Numbered from the stretch's first letter, positions 26,640 to 36,036 are shown. The stretch is 56,452 nt of DNA from an uncultured Bacteroidales bacterium (GCA_900318175.1 ONJQ01000017.1:1-56452), one strand, 5' to 3'. Translations and numbers: made by a program. The notes: generated by a model from the letters alone, not told the origin.

Positions 26640-27574
26640 TGCTCTATTACTTTTTCAATTAAATATTGGTTTCGTGTAGTTGAATTGCGGCACACCAGCT
26701 CGCCGATGAAACCGGCCAAAAACAGCATTGTGCCCATCAGGATGAACAGCATCGAGACGTAGAACCACACGCTGTTGGTCAGCGCTATGCGTCCGCAGAT
26801 GCGCATGGCGCACACCACCACGAAGGCGATGAAGCCCAGGAGGAACGACACACTGCCCACCAAACCGAAGAAGTGCATGGGCTGTTTGCCAAACTTGGAC
26901 ATAAACATGATGCTCATCAAATCCAGATAGCCGTTCACAAAACGGTTCAGTCCGAATTTTGTCACACCGAACTCACGCTTGCGGTGCTGCACCACCTTCT
27001 CACCAATTTTCCCGAAACCTGCCCACTTGGCAATCACGGGGATATAGCGATGCATCTCACCATAAACTTCAATACTCTTCACCACGTCCCGACGGTAGGC
27101 CTTCAGTCCGCAGTTGAAGTCGTGCAGCTTAATGCCGCTCATCTTACGGGTTGTCCAGTTGAAGAATTTTGAGGGGATGTTTTTGGCCAACTTTGAGTCA
27201 TAGCGTTTCTTCTTCCATCCGCTCACCAGGTCGTAGCCATCCTCTTTTATCATTCTGTACAACTCTGGCACCTCGTCCGGGCTGTCCTGCAGGTCGGCGT
27301 CCATGGTGATTACCACGTCGCCCTGTGCTTGGCCGAACCCAACGTTGAGGGCAGCCGATTTGCCGTAGTTGCGGCGGAACTTCACTCCTTTGTAGCGGGG
27401 GTTCTTGGCGTGCAACTCTTCTATCACACTCCATGACTTATCTTTGCTGCCATCGTCCACCATCACAACCTCGTAGTCGAAATGGTGCTCCTCCATCACT
27501 CTGTCAATCCACTCAGCCAGATGTGGCAGTGATTCATCCTCGTTGAATAACGGTACTACTATCGAAATATCCAT
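26636..27574 (-). CDS. Membrane-anchored GT2 glycosyltransferase (DPM1/ArnC/GtrB type)
   Basis: A 312-residue polyprenyl-phosphate glycosyltransferase. The GT-A domain (residues 1-220) opens with DISIVVPLFNEDESLP, carries the nucleotide/metal motif TMDADLQDSP, and has the acceptor motif HDFNCGLKAYRR. Two membrane helices near 235-300 (FGLVGSVSFLLGFIAFVVV; MLFILMGTMLFLAGFIGELV) anchor it. Such enzymes move one sugar from a nucleotide donor to undecaprenyl phosphate for wall or surface-glycan modification. It shares 4 bases with ychF downstream and lies 50 bases after the DUF4199 gene. The sugar is not readable from sequence. Confidence 0.92.
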   Translation of the reverse strand: MDISIVVPLFNEDESLPHLAEWIDRVMEEHHFDYEVVMVDDGSKDKSWSVIEELHAKNPRYKGVKFRRNYGKSAALNVGFGQAQGDVVITMDADLQDSPDEVPELYRMIKEDGYDLVSGWKKKRYDSKLAKNIPSKFFNWTTRKMSGIKLHDFNCGLKAYRRDVVKSIEVYGEMHRYIPVIAKWAGFGKIGEKVVQHRKREFGVTKFGLNRFVNGYLDLMSIMFMSKFGKQPMHFFGLVGSVSFLLGFIAFVVVCAMRICGRIALTNSVWFYVSMLFILMGTMLFLAGFIGELVCRNSTTRNQYLIEKVIEQ

Positions 27575-27624
27575 TTTGAATATGTTATTGTTTTCTTGTA
27601 TGTATTTGTTTTTGAACCAAGATT

Positions 27625-28176
27625 CTATTTTTTTACTTTCACAGGGGCTTTCTCTGTCCGGAACAGCAGGGCTGCGAAGAACGTAATGATGATGCTCATC
27701 ACTGCCGAACGGAATCCCGCAATGAAACCCCAGTCACCCGCGGTGTATTTCTTCACGCTCTCCACGGCCATAGCCGCCTCCGGGCTTGTCTCGGCGGGCT
27801 CCATCACCTCAATACGGCAATTGTTGTAATAACCCACCAAATCGGTATGCAAAGCCCCGCAATTGAGCCAAGTCCATAGGCCGTAGACTATTGCGCTCAT
27901 CACTCCTATGCCAAGGCCCAGCAGCATCAACTCCTTCAGCGTAACCTTCCCCTCGGGTAGGCCTTTTCGATAATGGTATGTGGCCCAGAATATGCCCACT
28001 GCCAGAATAATCTCGGTGATATAGTTCTCCGGCGTGGCCATAGGCTTGGCGGCAAGCCAGTCCCGCACAGCGACAATGACGGACATGGCAGCACCCGTAA
28101 GCAGTCCATCAATGAGGTAAGCTTTGCGGTAGTTGCCGTATATGGTTGATTTATATCTCCTAAATATTCTTGCCAT
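27625..28176 (-). CDS. DUF4199-family membrane protein
   Basis: A 183-residue polytopic membrane protein of the Bacteroidota DUF4199 family. About four hydrophobic segments are visible: LIDGLLTGAAMSVIVAV, NYITEIILAVGIFWATYHY, ELMLLGLGIGVMSAIVYGLW and AVMSIIITFFAALLF. The start at 28176 (MARIFRRYKS) is chosen because the frame continues 28 codons upstream through a promoter element (28195-28202) and into the neighbouring gene. DUF4199 genes often sit beside a GT2 gene like the one downstream. Function unknown; a link to glycan-lipid handling is only suggested by context. Confidence 0.8.
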   Translation of the reverse strand: MARIFRRYKSTIYGNYRKAYLIDGLLTGAAMSVIVAVRDWLAAKPMATPENYITEIILAVGIFWATYHYRKGLPEGKVTLKELMLLGLGIGVMSAIVYGLWTWLNCGALHTDLVGYYNNCRIEVMEPAETSPEAAMAVESVKKYTAGDWGFIAGFRSAVMSIIITFFAALLFRTEKAPVKVKK

Positions 28177-28194
28177 CGGTATTATTACGGTTTG

Positions 28195-28202
28195 CAAAGA
28201 TA
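28195..28202 (-). promoter_or_regulatory. -7 promoter element of the DUF4199-GT2-ychF unit
   Basis: TATCTTTG on the minus strand, about 20 bases before the DUF4199 ATG, in the 31-base gap after the upstream GT2 gene. It supports the shorter DUF4199 start. No clear -33 element is visible. Confidence 0.5.
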
Positions 28203-28207
28203 CAACT

Positions 28208-29113
28208 TTATTTTGAATTGCGTAGGTTTTCAGTAAGCAGTCCCAGTTTGTAGAAGGCAAAGAGCTTCATGTTCACCCTCTTGCCACTCACGAATCCCTC
28301 TTTGAGCCAGGGCCGCACCAACCGGTATAGGGCGTAAATGAATCCGTCGACTTTGAACCTGTGCAGTAGGCGGTAACAGCGCAGCAAGGCCACCTGCTCT
28401 GCAAAGCCCCTCTCCTGCCCCATCCAGCGGTAGATTTCGGCCAAGCTTTGCACTCCTTCCTCGGTCTTGGCCAGAAAGAGGTCGTTGGACTCGACGTCGC
28501 CGTTGACTACGGGGTTGTCGACATGTGTGATGGGGATATGCTGCTGCATGAGCCGGTATCCGAAGAGGGTGTCCTCATGGCCGTATAGGCTGATGCGTTC
28601 GTCGAAGGGGATTGCTTTCAGCACGTCGCGATGGACGATGAAGTTGTTGGTCATGAACGACCGGTATGGGTGCTTGCGCCGCTGATGCGCGTTGCGACTC
28701 TCGCACTTCACGCCGTAAACATAACGCAGGTGGTGTTCGCGGTCATCGCTCTCAGCGGCATACTCCCGTCCGCCGCACACTACCATGTGCCGCGTCTCCC
28801 GACCCAGAAAGTAGGCATACCGTTGCAGGAACCCCTCTGGGATGACCGAGTCGCAGTCTAAAAACAGCAGATACTCGTACCGTGCATTTTGCCGGAAGAG
28901 GTTGCGGATGCGGGCGCGGCCCACATTCTCCGGCAGCACGATGTAGTGGCCGACAGCCTCAACCACTTTGTTCGTCTCGGCAATGGCAGCCTCGGAGTGG
29001 TCATCTATGCAGACCAGCTCGCAGGGTACGGCGGCAGTGCGCATCTGCGCGGCCAGTGCCGCGACGGTGTCGCGCATATCGCGGTTGTATATGGGTATGC
29101 ATATTGAAATCAT
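28208..29113 (-). CDS. GT2-family glycosyltransferase
   Basis: A 301-residue GT-A glycosyltransferase without membrane helices. The start MISICIPIYNRD gives the family opening; the nine extra residues from an upstream ATG at 29140 are not conserved-looking. The donor-binding motif is FLDCDS (DxD-like), followed by NNFIVHRD and a GHEDTLFGYRL catalytic-type loop (ED). The C-terminal 80 residues are basic and helical. It probably adds one sugar to a surface glycan or lipid. It is separated from the DUF4199 gene by a promoter, so it may be its own transcript. Confidence 0.87.
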   Translation of the reverse strand: MISICIPIYNRDMRDTVAALAAQMRTAAVPCELVCIDDHSEAAIAETNKVVEAVGHYIVLPENVGRARIRNLFRQNARYEYLLFLDCDSVIPEGFLQRYAYFLGRETRHMVVCGGREYAAESDDREHHLRYVYGVKCESRNAHQRRKHPYRSFMTNNFIVHRDVLKAIPFDERISLYGHEDTLFGYRLMQQHIPITHVDNPVVNGDVESNDLFLAKTEEGVQSLAEIYRWMGQERGFAEQVALLRCYRLLHRFKVDGFIYALYRLVRPWLKEGFVSGKRVNMKLFAFYKLGLLTENLRNSK

Positions 29114-29261
29114 TGCTCCCATAACGCAAAAAGCCCGCATATATTGTTGGAATGTTTGAAAGTGTTGTCGGGTCGGTGGTTTATGTACCCTTGGTTCATG
29201 CTGTTACGCAGTTGCCTCGCTCTCGCTCCAATTCTTATTTTTCAATTGACTTATGTCTTAT

Positions 29262-29304
29262 ATTTCATTTCTCCCTCAAAAAGGGAATAAATGAAGGACA
29301 AATG
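29262..29304 (-). repeat. Dispersed repeat, copy 3 (diverged)
   Basis: A gap-free alignment of these 43 bases with the reverse complement of 47197-47239 gives 33 identities, including ATTTCATTT and ACAAATG at the two ends. It lies between the GT2 gene start and the 3' end of the AraC gene. The TCGCTC end motif occurs about 34 bases to the left (29223-29228). I take it as a worn copy of the family at 13.9 and 47.2 kb. Confidence 0.4.
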
Positions 29305-29344
29305 ATGGGCACCTGGTTGCTACCGGGCGAAGGGAGGGCGAAGG

Positions 29345-30200
29345 CTATGCGTTGCGGGGGCTGCGGCCGGTAAGTCGCTTGAACCAGGTGCCGAAAGCGG
29401 ACTGGTTGGGAAAACCCAAGCGCGCGGCCACTTCCTTGACGGAGAGCCTTTGCCCGCGCAACAGACTGTTGGCCGCTAAGAGGCGGTGGCGGTAAATCCA
29501 CTCTGAGGGGGGTGCGCCCAGAGGTCTCTTTGACACAGATGCTGAGCCGTTTGGGAGTGATGTTCAGCTGCTGGGCGTACCAGTCGAGCGCGTGGTGCTG
29601 GTGGAAATGCTGTTCCACCAAACGCAGAAATTCCTCGGTGTGCTGTTCGGCTGAGGTGGCCACGCGCTGGCTCCCGGTGCTGTGCAGGTAGGGGCCGAAC
29701 CCAAAGAACCAGGCTTCGAACAGCAGGTGCAACACACGGTCCATATTGGGGTGCGACGGCACCCGGAGCAGCCCCCGCACCATGCCAATGAAATTGAGCA
29801 TGGCAGCCGTCATCTCCTCATCAAGTTGCACCATTGGCTGACGGTAGATGGAGAGGAGGGTGCGGTAGGAGTTGCCAAGGTTGAGGCTGTCCGTAAAACG
29901 CTCGGAGAGAAGCATGGTGGCGGCACGGAAGTCGGCACATACCTCCTGAGTGTCAATAATCATTCCCGGCAGGGCTATGAGTATGCAACCCGCTGAGAGC
30001 GTCAGTTCATGGTAGTTGAGCCTCAGCCGCAGGTAGCCGTTGCGGCACAGGAGGAAGACAATCTTGTCCGTCATGATCTCCCGCCCTTCGACCAAGGGCA
30101 TCAACTCGCCTAAGGGTTCCCCATCGTCTACCAGATAGATGGCGTCGCCATAATGGATAATGGATACGGCCTGTTTGAATTGTTGATGTATTTCTTCCAT
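29345..30200 (-). pseudogene. AraC-family transcriptional regulator, frameshifted in a C6 tract
   Basis: The N-terminal sensor part (MEEIHQQFKQAVSIIHYGDA to about residue 210) is in one frame; the AraC helix-turn-helix is in another. The second part reads EWIYRHRLLAANSLLRGQ and VAARLGFPNQSAFGTWFKRL. The switch falls in a run of six C on the coding strand (29507-29512). Removing one C joins the halves into 284 residues with a normal AraC layout. The first motif (LNITPKRLSICVKETSGRTP) lies just before the shift. Either a real mutation, a phase-variable tract or an assembly error is possible. It is divergent from the secreted 11-residue-repeat gene, its likely target. The start is the second of two close ATGs (30215, 30200). 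Confidence 0.85.
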
Positions 30201-30256
30201 GTCTTGATAACGCAAGGTTGTTCATTTTGGTATGATGATTGTTCATATTTCTATCG

Positions 30257-30291
30257 TTTGGGGCGATTGTCTGTCGAAAGTAGTACTTTTG
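30257..30291 (+). promoter_or_regulatory. Promoter of the 30.3 kb operon, facing the AraC gene
   Basis: A TTTG (30257-30260) and TACTTTTG (30284-30291) are spaced by 23 bases. The latter fits TAnnTTTG. It lies in the 115-base divergent region between the AraC start and the ATG at 30316, where the AraC protein would be expected to bind. Confidence 0.6.
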
Positions 30292-30315
30292 CACTGAATT
30301 TGAAAATTATGCAAG

Positions 30316-30660
30316 ATGAATCGAAACAATAAATCATTAATCATGCTCCTTGCCGCCGCCGCGATGTGCGGTGTGGCCGGAGCGCAAACCGAAAACAACA
30401 TGGACAAGAACAACATGCAGCGTGTGGCCGACACGGTGAAAAACGGCTACCAGAAGATTGAGGAGGGTGTTGTGACAGGCTACAAGGCTATTGAGAGTGG
30501 CGTGGTGAATGGCTACACGGCCATACAGGATGGTGTGGTGGAGGGCTTTACCCGCATCAGCGACGCCTTTGTCAAGAAGTTCCTAATGCGCGAAGGCGAA
30601 ACCCTCGAGGAGGCCAAGGCCCGCATAGCCAAAGAGGAGGAGGAGCTGCACACCCGATAG
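30316..30660 (+). CDS. Secreted protein with 11-residue repeats
   Basis: A 114-residue exported protein with signal peptide ...LIMLLAAAAMCGVAGAQ. After it, four tandem 11-residue units can be read: GYQKIEEGVVT, GYKAIESGVVN, GYTAIQDGVVE and GFTRISDAFVK. An 11-residue period suits a long amphipathic helix or right-handed coiled coil, as in apolipoprotein- or LEA-like proteins. A charged helix (LEEAKARIAKEEEEL) ends it. I do not know its function. The divergent AraC gene and the DUF5686 gene 6 bases downstream suggest one regulated unit at the envelope. Confidence 0.75.
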   Translation: MNRNNKSLIMLLAAAAMCGVAGAQTENNMDKNNMQRVADTVKNGYQKIEEGVVTGYKAIESGVVNGYTAIQDGVVEGFTRISDAFVKKFLMREGETLEEAKARIAKEEEELHTR

Positions 30661-30666
30661 GAAGAT

Positions 30667-33189
30667 ATGAAGAAAGGTCATTTGGTAGCAGCGAACCGCC
30701 ATAGGTATATAATTTTGCTGTTGGCGGTTCTGCTCTCGGTGGGGGCAAGGGCTCAGCGGGAACCTCCGGCGACGGGTGCGGAGGGTGTGGTGGTGGATGT
30801 GCGAACGGGCGAACCCATACCGTTTGCACAGGTGGTGTTTGTAGGCTCAAGGATTGGGGCAATGGTGGACACGGCTGGCCATTTTATGGTTGAAAACAGG
30901 CAGGGTCTGGTGACCCTGTCGGTAGGCTTTGTGGGCTAAAAAAAAAGGTTGGTGACGCTACATGCCAACCGGATTACGAAGGGAATGCGCATTGGGCTGG
31001 AACCGGATGTGTACAATCTGGGCGAGGTGACGGTGACGGCTTCGCGCCGCAAGGAGCGATACAGCAGAAAGAACAATCCAGCGGTAGACTTGGTGAGCGA
31101 GGTGATTGCACACAAGGAGGCGATGCGCCCCCAGAAGGACACTTCTCGGACCGAGTATGAGAAAACCATCCTGGCCCTGGACCGCTTTGATGTGGATTTT
31201 GAGCGCAATGCGCTGTTGGAGAAGTTCTCCTTTTTGCGCAAATATATCGATACGGCTCAGTTCAACAAGACACCTGTGCTGACGGTGAGTCTTCGCGAAG
31301 TGTTGAGAGTGGACGGGCAGGAACGGGAACGGAATTCGCAGGGCGTGGATCACCTGTTGGAACGAGAGGGTTTGGCGGCCAATCTGGACGCAATGTTCAC
31401 CCGTGTGGACATTTTCGACAACACGATTGACTTGATGTTGAACCGCTTTGTAAGTCCCTTGTCGTCGTCATTGGCGGTGAGCTATTATCATTACTATATT
31501 GATGACACGGTGACGGTTGGCGGCGAGCGGTGCGTGAGGCTGATGTTTGTGCCTGTAAACCGCGAGAGCTTTGGCTTTACGGGTCACCTGTATATCACGG
31601 TCGACGGCCACAGGCTGAAACGCTACTCCATCAGTGTGCCGCCTCAAATCAACATGAACTTTGTGAGCGATTTGAGCTTGGACGAGAGTTTCGACGCCCA
31701 GCCCGACGGGCGGCTACAGTCCAAGGAGGCTCACACTTACGCGCGGTTCTACATCTTCAAGAATTGGCGGCAGTTGTATGCCCACCATGTGGTACATAAT
31801 TTGGATGGCGAGCCGAGGGCACAGGAGGATGCCGTCCCAACGGCTGGGAGCTTGATTGAGAGGTTGCGGCCCGTGCCGCTGAGTGCCAAGGAGACGGTGA
31901 TTGACAGCCTTGTGGGGGAACTGAGGCGGGTGCCAGAGTTCAACACTGCTATTAAGGCGGTGGAGATTTTCGGCTCGGGATACATCGCAACAGCTTCGGA
32001 GCGTGACAAAAGCCCGTTCGACATCGGCCCCATCTATAACCTCGTAAGCCTGAATCCCGTAGAAGGACATCGCCTGCGAGTTGGAGGAATGACGACGGCA
32101 AATCTCAGCAAGCATTGGTTCATGAATGGCTACTTGGCTTTCGGGACTCGCGATTTGCGTCTGAAGTATTCCGCCACGGCTATCTATAGTTTCCGGCCCA
32201 AGGAGTTCCACCCTTTCGAGTCGCTGCACCATGCGCTGTATCTGACCACTGCCTACGACCTTGAAACCCCCGGTCAGAACACTGACTTGCTGGACAGGGA
32301 CAACATTCTGATGTCTCGCTGGCCTTCACTGCCGCCCACGGCAATGCAATATGCGCGCCGCGTGGGGCTGCGCTATGAGCATGAGTGGGAGAACCGTCTG
32401 AGTGTGGATGCTTGGATGCAGTATTCGGACATTGAGCCCGCGGGTGCTTTGCAATACAAACGTATCGGTGCCAATGGTGCAACCACGATGGTGAGCCGTT
32501 TTGCCGACTGGCAGGCAGGTGTGCAGCTGCGTTACGCTCCAGGCGAACCGCTCTACAACAACCGCTTGGGCCAGGAATCACCGTTTAACCTGAACAAGGA
32601 TGCTCCCGTATTCCGTTTTCGCCACACGGTGGGGCGTATCGACCACCGGTTTACGTATCAGCGCACGGACATCATTGCCGAGAAAAGGTTCTGGCTTTCC
32701 TCCTTCGGGCATATCGACACACGGTTGCACACTGGTGTGGTCTGGAACCGGGCTCCGCTGCCAGCGCTGTTCACCCCGCAGAGCAATCTGACGCTCTACC
32801 TCTCCCCCAACACGTTCACGCTGATGCGTCCGATGGAGTTTGTGGCGGACCAGTGGGCAGCCCTGCACGCCACCTACTACCTGAAGGGTTGGCTGCTGAA
32901 CCGCATACCCCTATTGAACAAGCTGAAGCTGCGCGAAGTGTTGTCGTTCAGTGGCATCTATGGTTCGCTGTCGCCAAAGAACAACCCGCGGTTTGGACAT
33001 GAAGGGTTGTATTCCCTGCCGGAGGGCACTACTCTGTTTAGCACCACGCCTTATTTGGAAGTGGGAATCGGCGTGGAAAATATATTGCGCTGCATCCGCG
33101 TGGATTACGTGCGACGCCTCACCTATACCGATGGCCTAAGAGGCCGCGATCTGGGTGGCATCAGAATTGGTTTCCGATTAACAATATAA
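30667..33189 (+). pseudogene. DUF5686 / carboxypeptidase-like regulatory domain outer-membrane protein, interrupted by an in-frame TAA
   Basis: Codons from 30667 and from 30949 are in the same frame, split only by TAA at 30937-30939. The front has a signal peptide and a CarboxypepD-like beta-sandwich (GEPIPFAQVVFVGSRIG ... VTLSVGFVG); the usual next residue is Tyr (GY), so TAA replaces TAT/TAC in front of an A-run. The rest (YSRKNNPAVDLVSEVIAHK, then a large barrel-like C-terminus ending IRIGFRLTI) is DUF5686. Read through, it would be 840 residues. Without readthrough only the sandwich is made, unless a start such as TTG 30949 is used, which would lack export. The remainder is intact, which points to a recent change or sequence error. 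Confidence 0.88.
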
Positions 33190-33197
33190 ATAAGAAA

Positions 33198-33851
33198 ATG
33201 AAGAGATTTTTATTGATACTTATCGTGACTTTGCCCCTGTTGTTGCATGCACAACAGGACGACACGGCCAAAGTGGTGAATTTCGGCGTGCGGGCAGGTG
33301 CCAATGCATCACAGATGGTGCTGAGGGGATTGCCTATTGATATTGTGGCTTCGCCCAAGGTGGGCGTTGAGGGTGGCGCATTCCTCGATTTCAACATCGG
33401 GAAAAGGTTTTTTATCCGCTTTAACACTGTTTGGAGCCATCAGCGCAGTCGCCTTACGATGGATGGCACGCCCTGTCCCTTGGCCTCTTTTTCCATTGAG
33501 GTGCCGGTGTATGCCTCATGGCGTTTCGGCAATAGCCGCACGGGTTGGGGCTTTGTGGGGGTGGGACCCTACACGGAGTTTGTTGTTTGGGGACGAGTGG
33601 TGTCGGCCGATGGGTCCTTCAATCCTTTCCACCATGTAATCGATGTGGATGCCACGACGGGCGAGGAGACCCTTGCAATGACTGACAGCCATTCGGGATT
33701 CGGAGTTTTGATGGGGTATGAACTGCCTTTTGGCCTCTTTGTGGATGCTACGGCACAGATGGCCCTTACGGACATGCTGGCCTTCGACCACGGCGGCAAC
33801 ATGTGGGTGCGCCCCCTGAAACTGACATTAGGCCTCGGCTGGCGGTTTTAG
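33198..33851 (+). CDS. Outer-membrane beta-barrel protein
   Basis: A 217-residue exported protein: signal peptide MKRFLLILIVTLPLLLHAQ, then alternating strands typical of an eight-stranded barrel, for example VNFGVRAGANASQMVL, VGVEGGAFLDFNIG, RFFIRFNTVWSHQ and a C-terminal LKLTLGLGWRF ending in the aromatic residue used for barrel insertion. It fits the generic outer-membrane beta-barrel (PorT-like) fold rather than a specific porin. It lies 8 bases after the DUF5686 gene and converges with the metallo-hydrolase, their stops overlapping. Function unknown. Confidence 0.82.
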   Translation: MKRFLLILIVTLPLLLHAQQDDTAKVVNFGVRAGANASQMVLRGLPIDIVASPKVGVEGGAFLDFNIGKRFFIRFNTVWSHQRSRLTMDGTPCPLASFSIEVPVYASWRFGNSRTGWGFVGVGPYTEFVVWGRVVSADGSFNPFHHVIDVDATTGEETLAMTDSHSGFGVLMGYELPFGLFVDATAQMALTDMLAFDHGGNMWVRPLKLTLGLGWRF

Positions 33852-34615
33852 ATGTCCACTCGCAGACCGTCGTAAGCCAGGTGGACGTTGGGAGGAAGTT
33901 CTTTGGACACTTCGGCGTAAAGACCCATCTCGTGGCTGAGGTGGGTTAGGTATGCCTGCTTGGGAGCAACGCTGTTTATTATTTCTAAGGCTTCGGGCAG
34001 GCAGAAGTGCGAGAAGTGCTTGGTTTTGCGCAGGGCGTTGATGACCAGAACTTCGACACCTTTCAGTTTTTCAATCTCTGAGGGTTCTATGTGGTTGGCA
34101 TCGGTGATGTAGCCGAGTTTGCCGATGCGGTAGCCCAGCACGGGGAGGTCTTTGTGCATGGCTTTGATGGGCCTCACTTCCACACTCCCCAAGGGGAAAG
34201 ACTCGTCTCCACTCAGTTCGTGTATCCGGGCTTCTGGCAGACCGGGGAACTGGTGGAAGGTAAAGATGTAATGATAGTCGCGCTCAATGGCTACGCGGGC
34301 CTCGTGGTTGCAGTAGAGATCCATGTCACGATGCTGGACGTAGTTGAAGGAGCGGATGTCGTCCAATCCCCCAACATGGTCGCGGTGAGCATGGGTGATA
34401 AGGATGCCGTCGAGATGCATAACTTTCTCCCGCAGCATCTGCTCGCGAAAGTCAGGACCTATATCAATAAGAATATTCTCGCCGGCATCGGTCTGTATGA
34501 GGGCGGAGGTGCGGAGATGCTTGTCATGGCTGTCGGCAGATTGGCAGACGTTGCATTGACAAGCAATAACGGGTACTCCCATCGAAGTACCCGTTCCTAA
34601 GAATATTAATACCAT
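33848..34615 (-). CDS. Metallo-beta-lactamase-fold hydrolase (PhnP-like)
   Basis: A 255-residue MBL-fold enzyme without signal peptide. It opens with LIFLGTGTSMGVPVIACQC, has a Cys cluster (CQCNVCQS) usual in PhnP relatives, and carries the metal motif HAHRDHVGGLDD (HxHxDH) with later His ligands in KAMHKDLPV and LTHLSHEM. Relatives cleave cyclic phosphodiesters or act in lipoate or coenzyme metabolism. Here the start overlaps the RprY-like stop by one base, so the two genes are coupled. The exact substrate cannot be assigned. Confidence 0.9.
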   Translation of the reverse strand: MVLIFLGTGTSMGVPVIACQCNVCQSADSHDKHLRTSALIQTDAGENILIDIGPDFREQMLREKVMHLDGILITHAHRDHVGGLDDIRSFNYVQHRDMDLYCNHEARVAIERDYHYIFTFHQFPGLPEARIHELSGDESFPLGSVEVRPIKAMHKDLPVLGYRIGKLGYITDANHIEPSEIEKLKGVEVLVINALRKTKHFSHFCLPEALEIINSVAPKQAYLTHLSHEMGLYAEVSKELPPNVHLAYDGLRVDI

Positions 34616-35310
34616 TATTCGTTCTTTACTGTCAGTCTGAATCCGACACCGTGAACGTTGACGATTTGCACGTTGGGATCCACTTTAAGGTATTTGCGCA
34701 ATTTGGTGATGTATACATCCATGCTGCGGGCGGCGAAATAGCTGTCGTCTTTCCAGATGCGCTGTAGGGTGCTGGTGCGGTCCACAAGTTGGTTGAAGTT
34801 CATGGCAAACATGCGGAGCAATTCACATTCCTTCATGGTGAGTTTCTGGACGTTGTCGCCACAGGTGAGGGTCTGATGCGAGTAGTCGAACACGCAGTTG
34901 CCGATATGGAAGAGGTTTTTGTCCGGTTTGCCGTCGTCGAATGAGCGTCGGATGGTGGCGTTGAGGCGTGCAAGAAGTTCCTCCATGCTGAAGGGTTTGG
35001 TGACATAGTCGTCAGCACCGATTTCAAAACCTTTGAGCTTGTCGGCTTCCAGATTCTTGGCGGTGAGGAAGATGATGGGGATGCGTTTGTCAACACGGCG
35101 GATTTCCTTGGCTACTGTGAAGCCGTCTTTGACGGGCATCATGATGTCGAGGATGCATGCATCGACGTCATCGTTCTGATAGGAGTCAAGTGCCGCTTGT
35201 CCATCCACGGCGAGGAAAACCGTATACCCTTTTTGCGTAAGGTAGGCTTTCAAAATGGTCCCCAGGTTGGGGTCGTCTTCTGCAACAAGCAGTTTAATGC
35301 CAATGTTCAT
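34615..35310 (-). CDS. OmpR-family response regulator, RprY-like
   Basis: A 231-residue two-domain regulator. The receiver domain (1-120) has the acidic pocket EDD (11-13), phosphoacceptor Asp55 in CILDIMMP, and TKPF near residue 107. The winged-helix domain (about 130-230) has the KLTMKECELLRMFAMNFNQ pattern and a C-terminal DNA-binding helix (RSMDVYITKLRKYLK). The sequence resembles RprY, an oxidative-stress/nutrient regulator of Bacteroides and Porphyromonas. No histidine kinase gene is next to it, so its partner is elsewhere or absent. It is translated just ahead of the metallo-hydrolase. Confidence 0.88.
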   Translation of the reverse strand: MNIGIKLLVAEDDPNLGTILKAYLTQKGYTVFLAVDGQAALDSYQNDDVDACILDIMMPVKDGFTVAKEIRRVDKRIPIIFLTAKNLEADKLKGFEIGADDYVTKPFSMEELLARLNATIRRSFDDGKPDKNLFHIGNCVFDYSHQTLTCGDNVQKLTMKECELLRMFAMNFNQLVDRTSTLQRIWKDDSYFAARSMDVYITKLRKYLKVDPNVQIVNVHGVGFRLTVKNE

Positions 35311-35418
35311 ATATTTCTAATTTATTAATTCGGTTAAAGTGAATGCAGTATGTGCCAATTCGATAATGTGTTAATCAATCAATTCATCCATTAACGCATT
35401 AACACGTTCCAACAATTT

Positions 35419-35877
35419 TCACTCTTCATTTACAATGGTGATGCTGTTGATGAGGTCGCCGGGTGCGATCATGTCAATCACTTCCACCCCTTCCACCACT
35501 TTGCCGAAACAGGTGTGGACGCCGTCAAGGTGAGCGGTGTTCTCGCGGTTGTGGCAGATGAAGAATTGGCTGCCGCCGGTGTCTTTTCCGGCATGGGCCA
35601 TGGAGAGGACTCCGCGGTCGTGATACTGCTTCGGGGCGCTGGTCTCACATTTGATGGTCCAACCGGGGCCACCTGTGCCCACACGCGGGTCGCGGATGTT
35701 GCGGCTGAAGGGGCATCCGCCCTGAATGACGAAATCGGGAATGACTCTATGGAAACGAAGGCCGTCGTAGAAATGGGAGTTGGCCAGTTTTACAAAGTTT
35801 GCAACAGTGTTGGGTACTTCTTTCTCATAAAGCTCTGCTTTCATTTTTCCTTTAGCAGTGTCGAATATTGCGTACAT
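35419..35877 (-). CDS. Peptidyl-prolyl cis-trans isomerase (cyclophilin)
   Basis: A 152-residue cytoplasmic cyclophilin. The active-site pattern is visible: [29 protein letters not shown] and [16 protein letters not shown]. It speeds proline isomerisation during folding. No export signal is present, so the cytoplasmic form (PpiB-like) is likely. It is a single gene; the intergenic DNA between it and the regulator gene contains AT-rich simple repeats. Confidence 0.94.
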   Translation of the reverse strand: MYAIFDTAKGKMKAELYEKEVPNTVANFVKLANSHFYDGLRFHRVIPDFVIQGGCPFSRNIRDPRVGTGGPGWTIKCETSAPKQYHDRGVLSMAHAGKDTGGSQFFICHNRENTAHLDGVHTCFGKVVEGVEVIDMIAPGDLINSITIVNEE

Positions 35878-36036
35878 AGTATATGATGTTTTATTTTTAT
35901 AATTCGTTTTTAGTCAAAGTGAAAAAGGGAATCATGTTTGCACTTCATCCTCCTTTTCACTTTTCAATTCTCATGTTCTATTAACTTAAAAATTTTCAAA
36001 TTATTGTTTTAACTGCTCTTTTTTTTTAAATTTTTT

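Noticed and set aside
30937-30951. Programmed frameshifting on the A9 run of the DUF5686 gene
   Set aside because: Both sides of the TAA are in the same frame, so a shift would not restore the reading frame; a substitution or readthrough fits better.
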